From Puerhibacterium puerhi (GTDB lineage: Bacteria; Actinomycetota; Actinomycetes; Actinomycetales; Cellulomonadaceae), in the NCBI RefSeq assembly GCF_009846865.1, contig NZ_WUWN01000006.1, positions 1 through 64,000 of the forward strand: a stretch of DNA of 64,000 nucleotides. The letters run 5' to 3'. Both the position numbers and the translations under genes were made by a program. The notes beneath the pieces are model-generated. The model saw only the letters and a program-made list of their open reading frames with translations. It made no database searches and was not told the DNA's origin. Positions 52,819-61,400 of the stretch are shown here, piece after piece (the stretch's first letter is position 1; every line of letters begins with the position of its first letter).

Positions 52819-54825
52819 ATGACGACGAGGTCGACGCGTGCGGTGCGGGCAGTGACGGCGGGGGCGGCGTGCGCGGCGATGGCCGCGACGCTCGCGGTGG
52901 CGGCGCCCTCGGCGCTCGGGCTCGGGGCGGTCGCGGTGCCTGCCCACGGTCACGGCCGCCACCAGCCGGAGCTCGAGAGCCGGTCCGCGCCCGTGCTGCG
53001 GGTCGACGGCGCCCGGTTCCGCGACCTGGACCGCAACGGCCGCCTGACGCCGTACGAGGACTGGCGCCTCAGCCCCCAGGAGCGCGCGGCGGACCTGGTG
53101 GGGCGCCTCAGCCTGGAGGAGAAGGCCGGCCAGCTGATCCACGGCAGCCTCACCGGCTCGGGCACCTACGACCGCGCCGCGTTCGGGGCGCTGCTCGACC
53201 AGCACGTCACCACCTACATCTCGCGGCTGAGCGCCGGCGCGGCCGAGCTCGCCGCCGAGCACAACGACCTGCAGGCCGCCGCCGAGGGCCAGCCGTTCGG
53301 CATCCCGCTGATGATCAGCACCGACCCGCGCAACGGCTTCACGGTCACCGAGGGCCAGACCGTCTCCAACGGCGACTTCACCGCGTTCCCGGACGCGATC
53401 GGCGTCGGCGCGATCGACTCCCCGCGGCTGACCGAGCAGATGGGCGACGTGATCCGCCGCGAGTACCGCGCCGTCGGCATCCACGAGGCGCTGTCACCCC
53501 AGGCGGACATCGCGACCGAGCCGCGCTGGACGCGCATCAACGGCACCTTCGGCTCCACGGGCCGGCTCGCCGCGCGGCACGTCGCCGCGTACGTCGAGGG
53601 CCTGCAGGGCGACGACGACGGCGTGGCGCGCGACGGCGTCGTCACCGTGGTCAAGCACTTCGCGGGCTACGGCGCGCAGGTCAACGGCTACGACAGCCAC
53701 TACTACTACGGTCGGTTCGCGGCGTTCCCGGGCGGCAACTTCGCCGAGCACCTGGTGCCGTTCGAGGCCGCGTTCCGCACGAACGCGGCCGGCGTCATGC
53801 CGACCTACTCGATCCTCAAGGACCTGCGGCTCGACGGGGAGCCGCTCGAGCAGGTGGGCGCCGGGCACAACGAGCAGCTGCTGCAGGGCATGCTGCGCGG
53901 CCGGTACGGGTTCGACGGCGTGATCACCAGCGACTGGGGCATCACCGGCGACTGCCCGCAGGCGTGCCAGGAGAACCGGCCGCCGGCGTCGTTCATCGGC
54001 CCGTGGGGCGTGGGCATGCCGTGGGGCGTGGAGGACCTGACCCGGGCGGAGCGGTTCGCCAGCACCATCAACGCCGGCGTCGACATCGTGGGCGGCGACG
54101 ACCACCCGGAGTACATCGTCCAGGCGGTGAAGCAGGGGCTGCTCAGCGAGGACCGGGTGGATGACGCCGCGCGGCGCGTGCTGGCGCAGAAGTTCGAGCT
54201 CGGGCTGTTCGAGGACCCGTACGTGGACCCGGCCGCCGCCGACCGGGTCGTGGGCGCGGAGCCGCACCACCGCCTCGGCGAGGCGATGCAGGCGCGCTCG
54301 CTGACGCTGCTGCAGAACGACGACCGCACGCTGCCGGTGAAGGTGGGCCGGCACGGGCTGGCGGTGTACCTGTACGGCGTGGCGCCCGAGGCCGCGGAGG
54401 CGCTCGGCCTGCGGGTCGTGCAGGACCCGGCCGACGCCGACCTCGCCGTCGTGCGGCTGGCCGACCCGCGCGGCGGGGACGACCTCACCGGCCTCGACTT
54501 CACGGGTGACGAGCCGGACTACCAGGCGCTCGTCGCGGCGCACGAGGCGGGCACGACGACGGTGGCGTCGCCGCAGCTGTCGCGGCCGCTGATCCTCGGC
54601 AACGTGCTGGAGCACTCCGACGCCGTGCTCGCCAACTACGGGGTGTCCGACGACGTGCTGCTGCGCACGATCCTGGGCAAGGAGCGGCCGGGCGGGACGC
54701 TGCCGTTCGAGCTGCCGTCGAGCATGGCCGAGGTGGAGGAGCAGCTCGGGGACGTGCCGGACGACACCAGGAACCCGCTGTTCGAGCGCGGGTTCGGGCT
54801 GAGCTACTCGAGCGAGCGGCGGTAG
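52819..54825 (+). CDS. Secreted glycoside hydrolase family 3 enzyme (beta-glucosidase type)
   Basis: The 668-aa protein has a signal peptide (about 1-45), then the EF-hand-like RFRDLDRNGRLTPYEDWRLSPQERAADLV that commonly leads GH3 beta-glucosidases. Its GH3 N-terminal domain has KHFAGYGAQVNGYDSHYYYGRF and the nucleophile region GFDGVITSDWG. A shortened C-terminal domain ends FERGFGLSYSSERR. It likely splits beta-linked glucosides outside the cell, in keeping with a plant-polymer-degrading actinobacterium. The ATG at 52819 was chosen because GAGGGAG lies nine bases upstream; an earlier GTG at 52810 has none. Confidence 0.9.
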   Translation: MTTRSTRAVRAVTAGAACAAMAATLAVAAPSALGLGAVAVPAHGHGRHQPELESRSAPVLRVDGARFRDLDRNGRLTPYEDWRLSPQERAADLVGRLSLEEKAGQLIHGSLTGSGTYDRAAFGALLDQHVTTYISRLSAGAAELAAEHNDLQAAAEGQPFGIPLMISTDPRNGFTVTEGQTVSNGDFTAFPDAIGVGAIDSPRLTEQMGDVIRREYRAVGIHEALSPQADIATEPRWTRINGTFGSTGRLAARHVAAYVEGLQGDDDGVARDGVVTVVKHFAGYGAQVNGYDSHYYYGRFAAFPGGNFAEHLVPFEAAFRTNAAGVMPTYSILKDLRLDGEPLEQVGAGHNEQLLQGMLRGRYGFDGVITSDWGITGDCPQACQENRPPASFIGPWGVGMPWGVEDLTRAERFASTINAGVDIVGGDDHPEYIVQAVKQGLLSEDRVDDAARRVLAQKFELGLFEDPYVDPAAADRVVGAEPHHRLGEAMQARSLTLLQNDDRTLPVKVGRHGLAVYLYGVAPEAAEALGLRVVQDPADADLAVVRLADPRGGDDLTGLDFTGDEPDYQALVAAHEAGTTTVASPQLSRPLILGNVLEHSDAVLANYGVSDDVLLRTILGKERPGGTLPFELPSSMAEVEEQLGDVPDDTRNPLFERGFGLSYSSERR

Positions 54826-55142
54826 ACCAGCCTCCAGGGGCATGCGTCGATAAGCGACCTCCACCCCACGCGATGCCGAGTGGTATCAGCAACGCGGACG
54901 GCGACCGGACGTCGGCGTCAGGACGGGCACGCCAAAAGCCGTAACCCCTACGTGGGCGCGCGAGTCGTCGTTGGCAGTGCCATCAAGCCGACGCTTCAGT
55001 TGCGCTACTGCTTGCCCGTGAGTCAAGTCACACGTTGCCGGACCCGATCCTTATGGCACAGGCCGCGTTGTCGGTGCCCAGGCGTAGCCTGCAGGCACGT
55101 GTTGGGAATCGGGCCATGGGTGGAGCGCATACAATGAGCCGC
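54826..55142. other. Spacer at the left edge of the restriction-modification island
   Basis: About 317 bases with no convincing ORF or tRNA. The composition shifts to lower GC from about 54840 on, so this is the probable left border of acquired DNA. I could not find direct repeats that would mark an attachment site. Confidence 0.5.
55130..55135 (+). promoter_or_regulatory. Candidate -10 for the methyltransferase gene
   Basis: TACAAT, seven bases, ATG at 55143. The in-frame ATG at 55134 falls inside this box, which favours the 55143 start. Confidence 0.55.
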
Positions 55143-56414
55143 ATGCCGAACGATCGCTTTACAGCTCTATCGCTTTTCTCCGGGGCTGGTGGCCTAGATG
55201 TCGGCCTGGACCGCACCGGCAGGTTTGAATTGCTGGCGTGCGTAGAGATTGAGCAGCGATTTTGCGAAACGCTAGTGGAGAATCGCGACGCTGGCCGGTT
55301 CGGATCAGATCGGACGGCGATCATTCAAGCTGACATTTCTCAACTCGACCCCTACGCGTTAATGGACGAGCTTCACCTGAAGCCGGGCGATCTCGATCTT
55401 CTTGTAGGCGGACCACCATGCCAGAGCTGGAGCACAGCAGGTCGCCGAGGAACGATCCAGGATCCTCGTGGTCTCCTGATTTGGGACTATCTCAAGTTTG
55501 TCGAGGCGCTACAACCGAAGTACTTCCTCATGGAGAACGTCCGGGGGCTCTTGTCCGGTGCGTTGCGTCACCGACCGATTGCGTTGCGCCCTGACAAGGG
55601 CGGCCCTCCGCTGTCCGAGGAAGAGCAGCCTGGTTCGGCGGTGGCCGCCTGGATTGACGATCTAGGCAAGATTAACAACGGCGCATACCGCGTCGATGTG
55701 TACGAAGTAAATGCCGTCAACTATGGAGCGCCGCAACTCCGAGAGCGGGTTCTGTTTATTGGTAACCGTTTCGGTGATGTGGTCGACTTTCCGAAGCCTA
55801 CGCATGGGCCTTCTGGAAGTGGCCTCAAACCCTATGCGACGCTCGGCGATGCAATCAAGGGCTTCACCGAAGAGAACCCGGTGCTCGTCGATTTCTCACC
55901 GCGGAAGAAGTACTATCTCTCGATGGTGCCGACGGGTGGGAACTGGCGGGCGCTACCAGAGTCCGAGGCGAAAGCGTCGATGGGCAAGGCGTTCTATGCT
56001 AAGGGCGGGCGATCTGGCTGGTGGCGCCGCCTATCGTGGGACTTGCCGTGCCCAACGGTTACAACACTTCCCAACCACTCAAGCACGAGCATGTGCCACC
56101 CAGAAGAGACGCGCGTCCTGTCCGTAGGGGAGTTTTCACGGGTTCAAGAGTTCCCCGATGGGTGGACTTTCTGCGGTGCCCCTGCCGAGCAGATGAAGCA
56201 GGTGGGAAACGCGGTTCCTGTGCGACTTGGTGTGGTTGCAGGCGAGGTGGTGGCGCAGCATTTGACTCGCGCGTTGTCGGGCGCTGTGGCGACGGGTTCC
56301 GAAGTGCCCCCGAGTCGCCGCGTTTACCTCCAGTCGCATGTGCGAACGCGGCAGTGGTGGAAGGACGGGAAGGCGGTTGTGCGAGCAGATGTAGCTGGAG
56401 CGTCGGCCCCCTAA
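55143..56414 (+). CDS. DNA cytosine-5 methyltransferase of a type II restriction-modification system
   Basis: The 423-aa protein has the ordered m5C motifs: I FSGAGGLDVGL (11-22), IV GGPPCQSWSTAGRRG with catalytic Cys93, VI ENVRGL (131-136), VIII PQLRERVLFIGN and X QVGNAVPVRLG. The variable region between VIII and X should set the target sequence, which cannot be read here. It uses SAM to mark host DNA. Codon use and base composition are AT-richer than neighbours, indicating transfer. Its 3' end faces the restriction endonuclease gene 54 bases away (convergent). Confidence 0.9.
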   Translation: MPNDRFTALSLFSGAGGLDVGLDRTGRFELLACVEIEQRFCETLVENRDAGRFGSDRTAIIQADISQLDPYALMDELHLKPGDLDLLVGGPPCQSWSTAGRRGTIQDPRGLLIWDYLKFVEALQPKYFLMENVRGLLSGALRHRPIALRPDKGGPPLSEEEQPGSAVAAWIDDLGKINNGAYRVDVYEVNAVNYGAPQLRERVLFIGNRFGDVVDFPKPTHGPSGSGLKPYATLGDAIKGFTEENPVLVDFSPRKKYYLSMVPTGGNWRALPESEAKASMGKAFYAKGGRSGWWRRLSWDLPCPTVTTLPNHSSTSMCHPEETRVLSVGEFSRVQEFPDGWTFCGAPAEQMKQVGNAVPVRLGVVAGEVVAQHLTRALSGAVATGSEVPPSRRVYLQSHVRTRQWWKDGKAVVRADVAGASAP

Positions 56415-56468
56415 GCGAATGGGGGGCAGGGCTGAGAAGAATTTCCGCTCTGCCCCCCCGCGCCTGGC

Positions 56469-57407
56469 TCAGAATGCCTTGCGGAAAATCATCTCCCACA
56501 TATCGTCTTCGGTGCCCATAAGCTCAAATTCGTCCCGGAAGGATTGCGAGAGCTTCAGCCGCGCCTCGATGAAGTGTTCGAAGAATGTCTTTCCGCCGTG
56601 TGCGATGGCGAAGCGGCTCTGGGCTTCCCGGATTGCCCGGTAGACCTCCATGTGAGCATTGCGCACCCCGGTGACGAATTCCCAGAGATCTTTCCCAACG
56701 AGGACGTGAAAGTACTCGCCGGTCTCCCGGGCGACCAGGGCAGGCTTGTTATTGAGGCTATCGTGCTTTCCGTAAAAGATTCCTAGGATGATGTTGCAGC
56801 CCGTGGCCTTGTGGATATTCGGGAAGCGTTGGATCATTTCGTTCGCGTGGGACTGGTTCATGGTCCATGGGCCGGACTTCCACGTGGTTAGGTAACGTTC
56901 ACCTTCAACGGTGATCTCAGCATCGATGGGGCTCCACTCAGACTTGAGCTGTCGCTTCTCGGGTGGCTCCTTTACGCCAAAAAGCTCGAAGATGTGCTTC
57001 TCCACGTACTTGCCGAAGGCGGTTGCGTCGCCGTGAAACATCTTGGCGTTCTGAGTGTATTCAGCGACTTCAAACGGAGAGTACAGGTTGTAGGCGGGCG
57101 CCATTGCGAGCATGAGGAACGGGTTGATGTTTACATCGCTCGATGAGACGTCGACAAGTTCCTGCATCTTCCTAAACCGGCGCTCGATAAGTTCGAGGGT
57201 CACATTGACCATGCCCTCGAACTTTTCATCAGGCATGTTGTCCGTAAGGACGTTTCGCGCGACGACGGTGCGCTCGACAAGCTCGACCTCTTCAGGTGAG
57301 GCGGGGGGTGCGGCGACTTCGGTGCTTTGGCTGTCGTCCAGGGGGTGGGAGGGCTGCTCGATGACTGTCTCACTCACATCGGGAATGCTCTCATGGGCGC
57401 GGTGCAT
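56469..57407 (-). CDS. Probable type II restriction endonuclease, PD-(D/E)XK type
   Basis: The 312-aa protein has a helical lead, then a core with SEWSPIDAEITVEGERYLTTWKSGPWTMNQ. Asp162 and Glu164 precede TTWK177, resembling a PD-(D/E)XK site in which the second acid is unclear. The KSGPxTMN block recalls PmeII-like restriction enzymes as I remember them. It is convergent with the m5C methyltransferase and shares its atypical composition, so a restriction partner is the simplest reading. The function is inferred, not proven. Confidence 0.72.
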   Translation of the reverse strand: MHRAHESIPDVSETVIEQPSHPLDDSQSTEVAAPPASPEEVELVERTVVARNVLTDNMPDEKFEGMVNVTLELIERRFRKMQELVDVSSSDVNINPFLMLAMAPAYNLYSPFEVAEYTQNAKMFHGDATAFGKYVEKHIFELFGVKEPPEKRQLKSEWSPIDAEITVEGERYLTTWKSGPWTMNQSHANEMIQRFPNIHKATGCNIILGIFYGKHDSLNNKPALVARETGEYFHVLVGKDLWEFVTGVRNAHMEVYRAIREAQSRFAIAHGGKTFFEHFIEARLKLSQSFRDEFELMGTEDDMWEMIFRKAF

Positions 57408-58204
57408 CTAGGCTCGGCTCGGTGTACACGGCCATGCCGGTGCCCTCACGAGATGCTCTAGAGGACTATCGTTCTGCGGTTCCCTGGTGGGGTTGGCGGC
57501 GGCTTCCTGGTGGAATGCGTCGTGGCCACGCCTAGGGCCAGCGAGTCGAAGATCCCGAGCGGGATGCTCCACAGTCGGCAACGGCCTCCGGGCGGCTTGT
57601 GGAGTGCGCCGATCGGCCCCGTGTGTTCCACGTCGTCCTAACAGTGCAGGTGTAGCCGGCGGCGCGTCACTCGCGAGCTCCGGTCTGAAGGGGTGAGCGC
57701 GGTGCGGCGGCGCGAGCTGGCGCCGGGCCCGAGGATCCTGTCCACAACGCTCTATGTACGTCGCGGAGCTGGTCGGGCCATTCCTGATCGGCGGAGGGGC
57801 GCGAGGCAGAGCGCGCGTGTACGGCGCCATGCTTCAGATCCTTGAGATCTTCCCTGCTCGTCGGCCCCGCTCCGCGGTGGCGCGACATTAGTCCTGCGGG
57901 TCGACACCCTCTGGATGCTCACTGGAGGATCGTTGCGGAGGGTTCTGTCGCGTTGGAGTAATGCGCACGCGCACGTGTCTGAGGGGTAATAGGCGTCAGC
58001 GTGCAGGGCGAGTGCAGTCGTGCTCAGCGACGGACTGGGAGCGCCGACGACGTACTCGGGGCGGTGGCGGTGCGAAGGTGTCGGAGTGTCACTGAGTTAG
58101 GCTTTGCAGGGCGTCGCCCGGTCGCTACGGATCCGCACAGAGCAACCGCCCGGTGGGGATGACGGTGCCCGACACGTCGGCGCCCTACGCTATGGTTTCA
58201 ACCA
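57408..58204. other. About 0.8 kb without a convincing gene
   Basis: The composition is mixed and the open frames (for example 57408-57830 and 57667-57888 on the minus strand) are Arg/Pro-rich and lack domains. This may be the right edge of the island and decayed genes. No tRNA or rRNA is seen. Confidence 0.5.
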
Positions 58205-58320
58205 GGTCACGAGCGATCAGCGATACGCCCTCCGCGTGCTGGTCCGGCAACCGCGCCCCTCGCGCACGGTGCCCCAGGAGGAAGACCGGCCCGCCGGCAA
58301 CCGCCGCGGGAAGCGCGAGG
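58205..58320 (+). ncRNA. SAM-IV riboswitch
   Basis: It begins GGTCACGAG, has ATCAGC...GCTGG pairing, then TCCGGCAACC, GGTGCCCCAGGAGGAAGACC closing the P1 helix, and a 3' GGGAAGCGCG. This follows the SAM-IV layout (GGUCAUGAGUG...GCUGGCCGGCAACC...GUGCCCCGGGUGAUGACC...GGCAAGCGCG) known from actinobacteria, including the 3' pseudoknot strand. It should sense S-adenosylmethionine. It lies 60 bases before the start of an uncharacterised 145-aa gene. Confidence 0.82.
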
Positions 58321-58358
58321 CAGCTTTCGCCCTCGACCCGTCCGGGCACGGCGAGGCT

Positions 58359-58375
58359 CCTCCAGACGTGGGAGG
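58359..58375 (+). promoter_or_regulatory. Hairpin that can hide the Shine-Dalgarno sequence
   Basis: CCTCC (58359-58363) can pair with GGAGG (58371-58375) across a seven-base loop; GGAGG is the ribosome site for the ATG at 58381. With the riboswitch upstream, this fits translational control. Confidence 0.6.
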
Positions 58376-58380
58376 TACCC

Positions 58381-58818
58381 ATGACTCGGTCCGCCGAGAA
58401 CGACGCGCCCCGGGACGACACGCCCCGAAACGCGACGCACCGAGACGAGGCCCGCGACGCCGTGCTGCCCTGGTTGCACGTGGAACCGGAGCACCGGCAC
58501 AGCTACCACCTCATGATGCTGCGCATGGAGGCCCGACGCCGGGCCGGCGAGGAGCTGCGCGAGGTCGACCTCGGGCGGTTGGGCTCGTGGCTGCGCAACC
58601 TCGAGGAGCTCAACGCCGTCGTGCTGTACGACCCGGAGACGCCGGACGGCTTCTACCTGGTGCCGCGGCTGGCGCAGGACGGCCAGGGGATCGCGCGCCG
58701 ACCCGGTCCCGGGCGGCAGGACGACCGCCGGCGTAGTCTGCGCAACCCCGGCTCGGGCCGGCCCGGTCCCCGCTGGCCCGGTCCCCGCTGGCCCGGCCGT
58801 CCGCCCGCCGCGGAGTAA
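58381..58818 (+). CDS. Uncharacterised 145-aa protein under the SAM-IV riboswitch
   Basis: The protein has an acidic/His-rich N-terminus (RSAENDAPRDDTPRNATHRDEARDAVL), a central block HSYHLMMLRMEARRRAGEELREVDLGRLGSWLRNLEELNAVVLYDPETPDGFYLVPRL, and a Gly/Pro/Arg tail that repeats GPRWPGPRWPGRPP (encoded by a repeated CCCGGTCCCCGCTGG). I do not recognise the family. The ATG at 58381 follows GGGAGG. The riboswitch context suggests a link with SAM or sulfur metabolism, but the sequence does not show an enzyme motif. Confidence 0.7.
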   Translation: MTRSAENDAPRDDTPRNATHRDEARDAVLPWLHVEPEHRHSYHLMMLRMEARRRAGEELREVDLGRLGSWLRNLEELNAVVLYDPETPDGFYLVPRLAQDGQGIARRPGPGRQDDRRRSLRNPGSGRPGPRWPGPRWPGRPPAAE

Positions 58819-58915
58819 CGCCGCGGAGTGACGGAACGGGTGGCCGGCGGCACGCAGAAATGCCCCGCCGCCCGCCCGCCCGCCGCGCACGCGGACGCCG
58901 TGCCACCCTGGACCC

Positions 58916-59422
58916 ATGACGACCACCCGCTCGCACGCTTCCGCCGACATCGACGAGACCGACATTCAGACGGTGATCGCCCAGGTCGAGGCCGAGGAGC
59001 GCGACCTGGTGCTGCAGCGCTTCACGCACGACGACGCGTGGCGCCTCGGCTGCCTGCTGGTCGAGCTCGCGGCCGAGCGCAACCACGCCGTGACGATCGA
59101 CGTGCGCAAGGGCACCCAGCAGGTGTTCCACGCCGCGCGCGAGGGCACCACGCCCGACAACGACACCTGGGTGGACCGCAAGGTCCGCACCGTCTACCGG
59201 TTCGGCACGTCGTCGTACCTCCAGGGCCTCAAGGCGCGCGCCAAGGGCCAGGACTTCAACCACAAGCACGGCCTGCCGTTCACCGAGTACGTGGCGCACG
59301 GCGGCGCGTTCCCGATCCGGGTCGACGGCGTGGGCATCGTCGGCGTCGTCACCGTCTCCGGCCTGGCGCAGCAGGACGACCACGCGCTCGTCGTCGAGGC
59401 CCTGCACGCCTACAAGGGATGA
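58916..59422 (+). CDS. UPF0303 / heme-degrading-domain family protein
   Basis: The 168-aa protein has FTHDDAWRLGCLLVELAAERNHAVTIDVRKGTQQVFHAA and EYVAHGGAFPIRVDGVGIVGVVTVSGLAQQDDHALVVEAL, the conserved blocks of the UPF0303 (YbcJ/GlcG-like) fold. Relatives include proteins annotated as heme-degrading; the activity of this one is not known. The ATG at 58916 is preceded by CACCCTGGACCC, like the aldo/keto reductase start. Its stop overlaps the next gene (ATGA). Confidence 0.75.
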   Translation: MTTTRSHASADIDETDIQTVIAQVEAEERDLVLQRFTHDDAWRLGCLLVELAAERNHAVTIDVRKGTQQVFHAAREGTTPDNDTWVDRKVRTVYRFGTSSYLQGLKARAKGQDFNHKHGLPFTEYVAHGGAFPIRVDGVGIVGVVTVSGLAQQDDHALVVEALHAYKG

Positions 59423-59775
59423 CGACGGCGGTGGCGGGCGCGGGCGCGACCGGCCCCGACGAGACCGACCCCGACGAGCTCGGGCGGCTGCTCGCCCGCG
59501 TGCCGGAGGGCTGGACGCGGTTCGAGATCGCCGGCCGGCCGTGGGCGGTCAGCCGCGTGCCGCGCGGCGACGGCCGCACCGTGACGCTGGAGGCCGAGCA
59601 GCTCGGCGGCGCGGACGCCTTCGGCGCGAACGTCTGGCTGACGTCGTCGGGCCCGGTGCTGCGTCCGTGCGAGGTGCCCGCCGAGAAGGTGCTCGGCCTG
59701 CTGCGGTCGCTGCCCGAGCCGGACCCTGAGCCGCCCGCCCAGCCCGAGCCGGGGCGCGAGCGCGACGACCGGTGA
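59419..59775 (+). CDS. Conserved small protein, unknown function
   Basis: The 118-aa product has ELGRLLARVPEGWTRFEIAGRPWAVSRVPRGDGRTVTLEAEQLGG, a block I have seen in actinobacterial hypotheticals, and a Pro-rich tail. Its ATG overlaps the stop of the UPF0303 gene, so they are translated together. No catalytic motif is visible. Confidence 0.6.
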   Translation: MTTAVAGAGATGPDETDPDELGRLLARVPEGWTRFEIAGRPWAVSRVPRGDGRTVTLEAEQLGGADAFGANVWLTSSGPVLRPCEVPAEKVLGLLRSLPEPDPEPPAQPEPGRERDDR

Positions 59776-59790
59776 GGCGACCGTCCTGGT

Positions 59791-59796
59791 TAGGGT
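59791..59796 (+). promoter_or_regulatory. Candidate -10 for a leaderless HAD gene
   Basis: TAGGGT, six bases, GTG at 59803; no ribosome site. Confidence 0.5.
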
Positions 59797-59802
59797 GCCG
59801 CC

Positions 59803-60420
59803 GTGGCCGCTCGCGCGCTGATGGTCGACGTCGACGGCGTGGTGGTGCGCCGCTCTGGCGGCCGCACGTGGCACGCGGACCTGGAGGCCGACCTCGGCAT
59901 CCGCCCCGAGGACCTGGACCGGGTGTTCTTCCGGGCGCACTTCGACGACGTCCTCGCCGGCCGGGCGGACCTGTTCGAGCGCCTGGACGACGCCCTCACG
60001 CAGCTGTCTGCCACGGTCCCGTCGAGGGAGCTCGTCGACTACTGGTTCGCGCGCGACGCGATGCTCGACACCCGGCTGCTCGACGACCTCGCCGCCGCGC
60101 GAGAGGCGGGCTACGACGCCCACCTCGCCACGGTCCAGGAGCACCATCGCGCGCGGTACCTGTGGCACACCCTGGGCCTGCGGCACCACTTCACGGCCAT
60201 CCACTACGCCGCCGACCTGGGCCACCGCAAGACCGACCCGGCCTTCTACGCGGCGGTGGAGGGCAGGACCGGGCTGCGGCCCGCGCGGCACTGCCTCGTC
60301 GACGACTCCGAGGCGAACGTCGCGGCGGCGCGAGCCGCGGGGTGGGCGGCGTACCGGTGGGATGCGACGTCGGTGCTCGACGACGTCCTGGCAGCGTTCG
60401 ACCGGACGGGCCACCGATGA
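59803..60420 (+). CDS. HAD family hydrolase
   Basis: The 205-aa protein has the motif I nucleophile MVDVDGVVV (Asp9, Asp11) and motif IV CLVDDSEANVAAARAAG, with the cap helices between. HAD enzymes are phosphatases or mutases; the substrate is unknown. The GTG at 59803 is supported by the leaderless -10 spacing. Confidence 0.82.
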   Translation: MAARALMVDVDGVVVRRSGGRTWHADLEADLGIRPEDLDRVFFRAHFDDVLAGRADLFERLDDALTQLSATVPSRELVDYWFARDAMLDTRLLDDLAAAREAGYDAHLATVQEHHRARYLWHTLGLRHHFTAIHYAADLGHRKTDPAFYAAVEGRTGLRPARHCLVDDSEANVAAARAAGWAAYRWDATSVLDDVLAAFDRTGHR

Positions 60421-60496
60421 GTTTCACGCCCGGCCCCCGTCCTCCCTGCTGACACAGCCTTTCCTGACGAGGCGCGCCCGACGACGGAGGACGACG

Positions 60497-61363
60497 ATGC
60501 CCGAGCCCACCACCCGCACCCTCGAGGTCCCCGGTGCGGTCCTGACCTACGACGTGCGCGAGCCGGCGGCCCCCAGCACGGAGCGCACCCTGGTGCTGGT
60601 CGGGTCGCCGATGGCCGCGGCGGGGTTCACCACGCTGGCCGGCCACTTCGACGACCGACGCGTGGTCACCTACGACCCGCGCGGCGTCGAGCGCAGCACG
60701 CGCACCTCGGACGACCCGGTCACCCCGGAGACCCGTGCCGACGACCTGCACCGCCTGGTGGCGGAGGTGGGCGGTGGTCCGGTCGACGTCTTCGCCTCCA
60801 GCGGCGGCGCCGTCGACGCCCTCGCCTGGGTGGCCGCGCACCCGGACGACATCGCCACGCTGGTGGCGCACGAGCCGCCGCTGCCCGCGGTGCTGCCCGA
60901 CCGCGAGGCGGCCGCCGCGGCCATGCGCCGCAACCACGAGATCTACATGGCGCAGGGGTTCGGCCACGGCATGGCGCACTTCATCGCGATCGTCAGCCAC
61001 GAGGGCGAGTACACGCCCGAGGTCGTGGAGATGCCGGCGCCCGGCCCGGCGATGTTCGGCCTGCCCACCGAGGACGACGGCTCGCGGGACGACGGGCTCA
61101 TGGGCGTCAACATGCGCACGTACCCCGAGTGGGAGCCCGACCTCCAGGCGGTGCGCGCCGCCCCGACGGTCGTGGTGCCGGCCTACGGCGAGGAGTCGCG
61201 GAACATCATGACCGGCCGCGCCACGATCGCCCTCGCCGAGCGGCTCGGGACCGAGCCGCTCGAGTTCCCCGGCGGCCACGACGGGTTCCTCGGCGGCGAG
61301 TACGGCCAGACGGGCCAGCCCGAGCCGTTCGCCAAGCGGCTGCGCGAGGTGCTGCAGGGCTGA
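60497..61363 (+). CDS. Alpha/beta hydrolase
   Basis: The 288-aa protein has VVTYDPRGVERS, the nucleophile elbow VFASSGGAVDALAW (first Gly replaced by Ala, so ASSGG) and the His near GHDGFLGGEY. The fold covers esterases and related hydrolases; the substrate is not readable. The ATG at 60497 follows GGAGGACGA. It is not clearly coupled to neighbours. Confidence 0.78.
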   Translation: MPEPTTRTLEVPGAVLTYDVREPAAPSTERTLVLVGSPMAAAGFTTLAGHFDDRRVVTYDPRGVERSTRTSDDPVTPETRADDLHRLVAEVGGGPVDVFASSGGAVDALAWVAAHPDDIATLVAHEPPLPAVLPDREAAAAAMRRNHEIYMAQGFGHGMAHFIAIVSHEGEYTPEVVEMPAPGPAMFGLPTEDDGSRDDGLMGVNMRTYPEWEPDLQAVRAAPTVVVPAYGEESRNIMTGRATIALAERLGTEPLEFPGGHDGFLGGEYGQTGQPEPFAKRLREVLQG

Positions 61364-61400
61364 CCGCACGCGCACCGCCGGGCGCTGGGACACTGGGGCG

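Noticed and set aside
54826-55142. Attachment site for the restriction-modification island
   Set aside because: No direct repeats or tRNA end were found at either border.
57408-57830. 140-aa minus-strand open frame right of the endonuclease
   Set aside because: Arg/Pro-rich, no ribosome site and no recognisable domain; probably not coding.
58153-58380. Upstream extension of the 145-aa gene
   Set aside because: The extension runs through the SAM-IV riboswitch and the masking hairpin; the ATG at 58381 has a good ribosome site.
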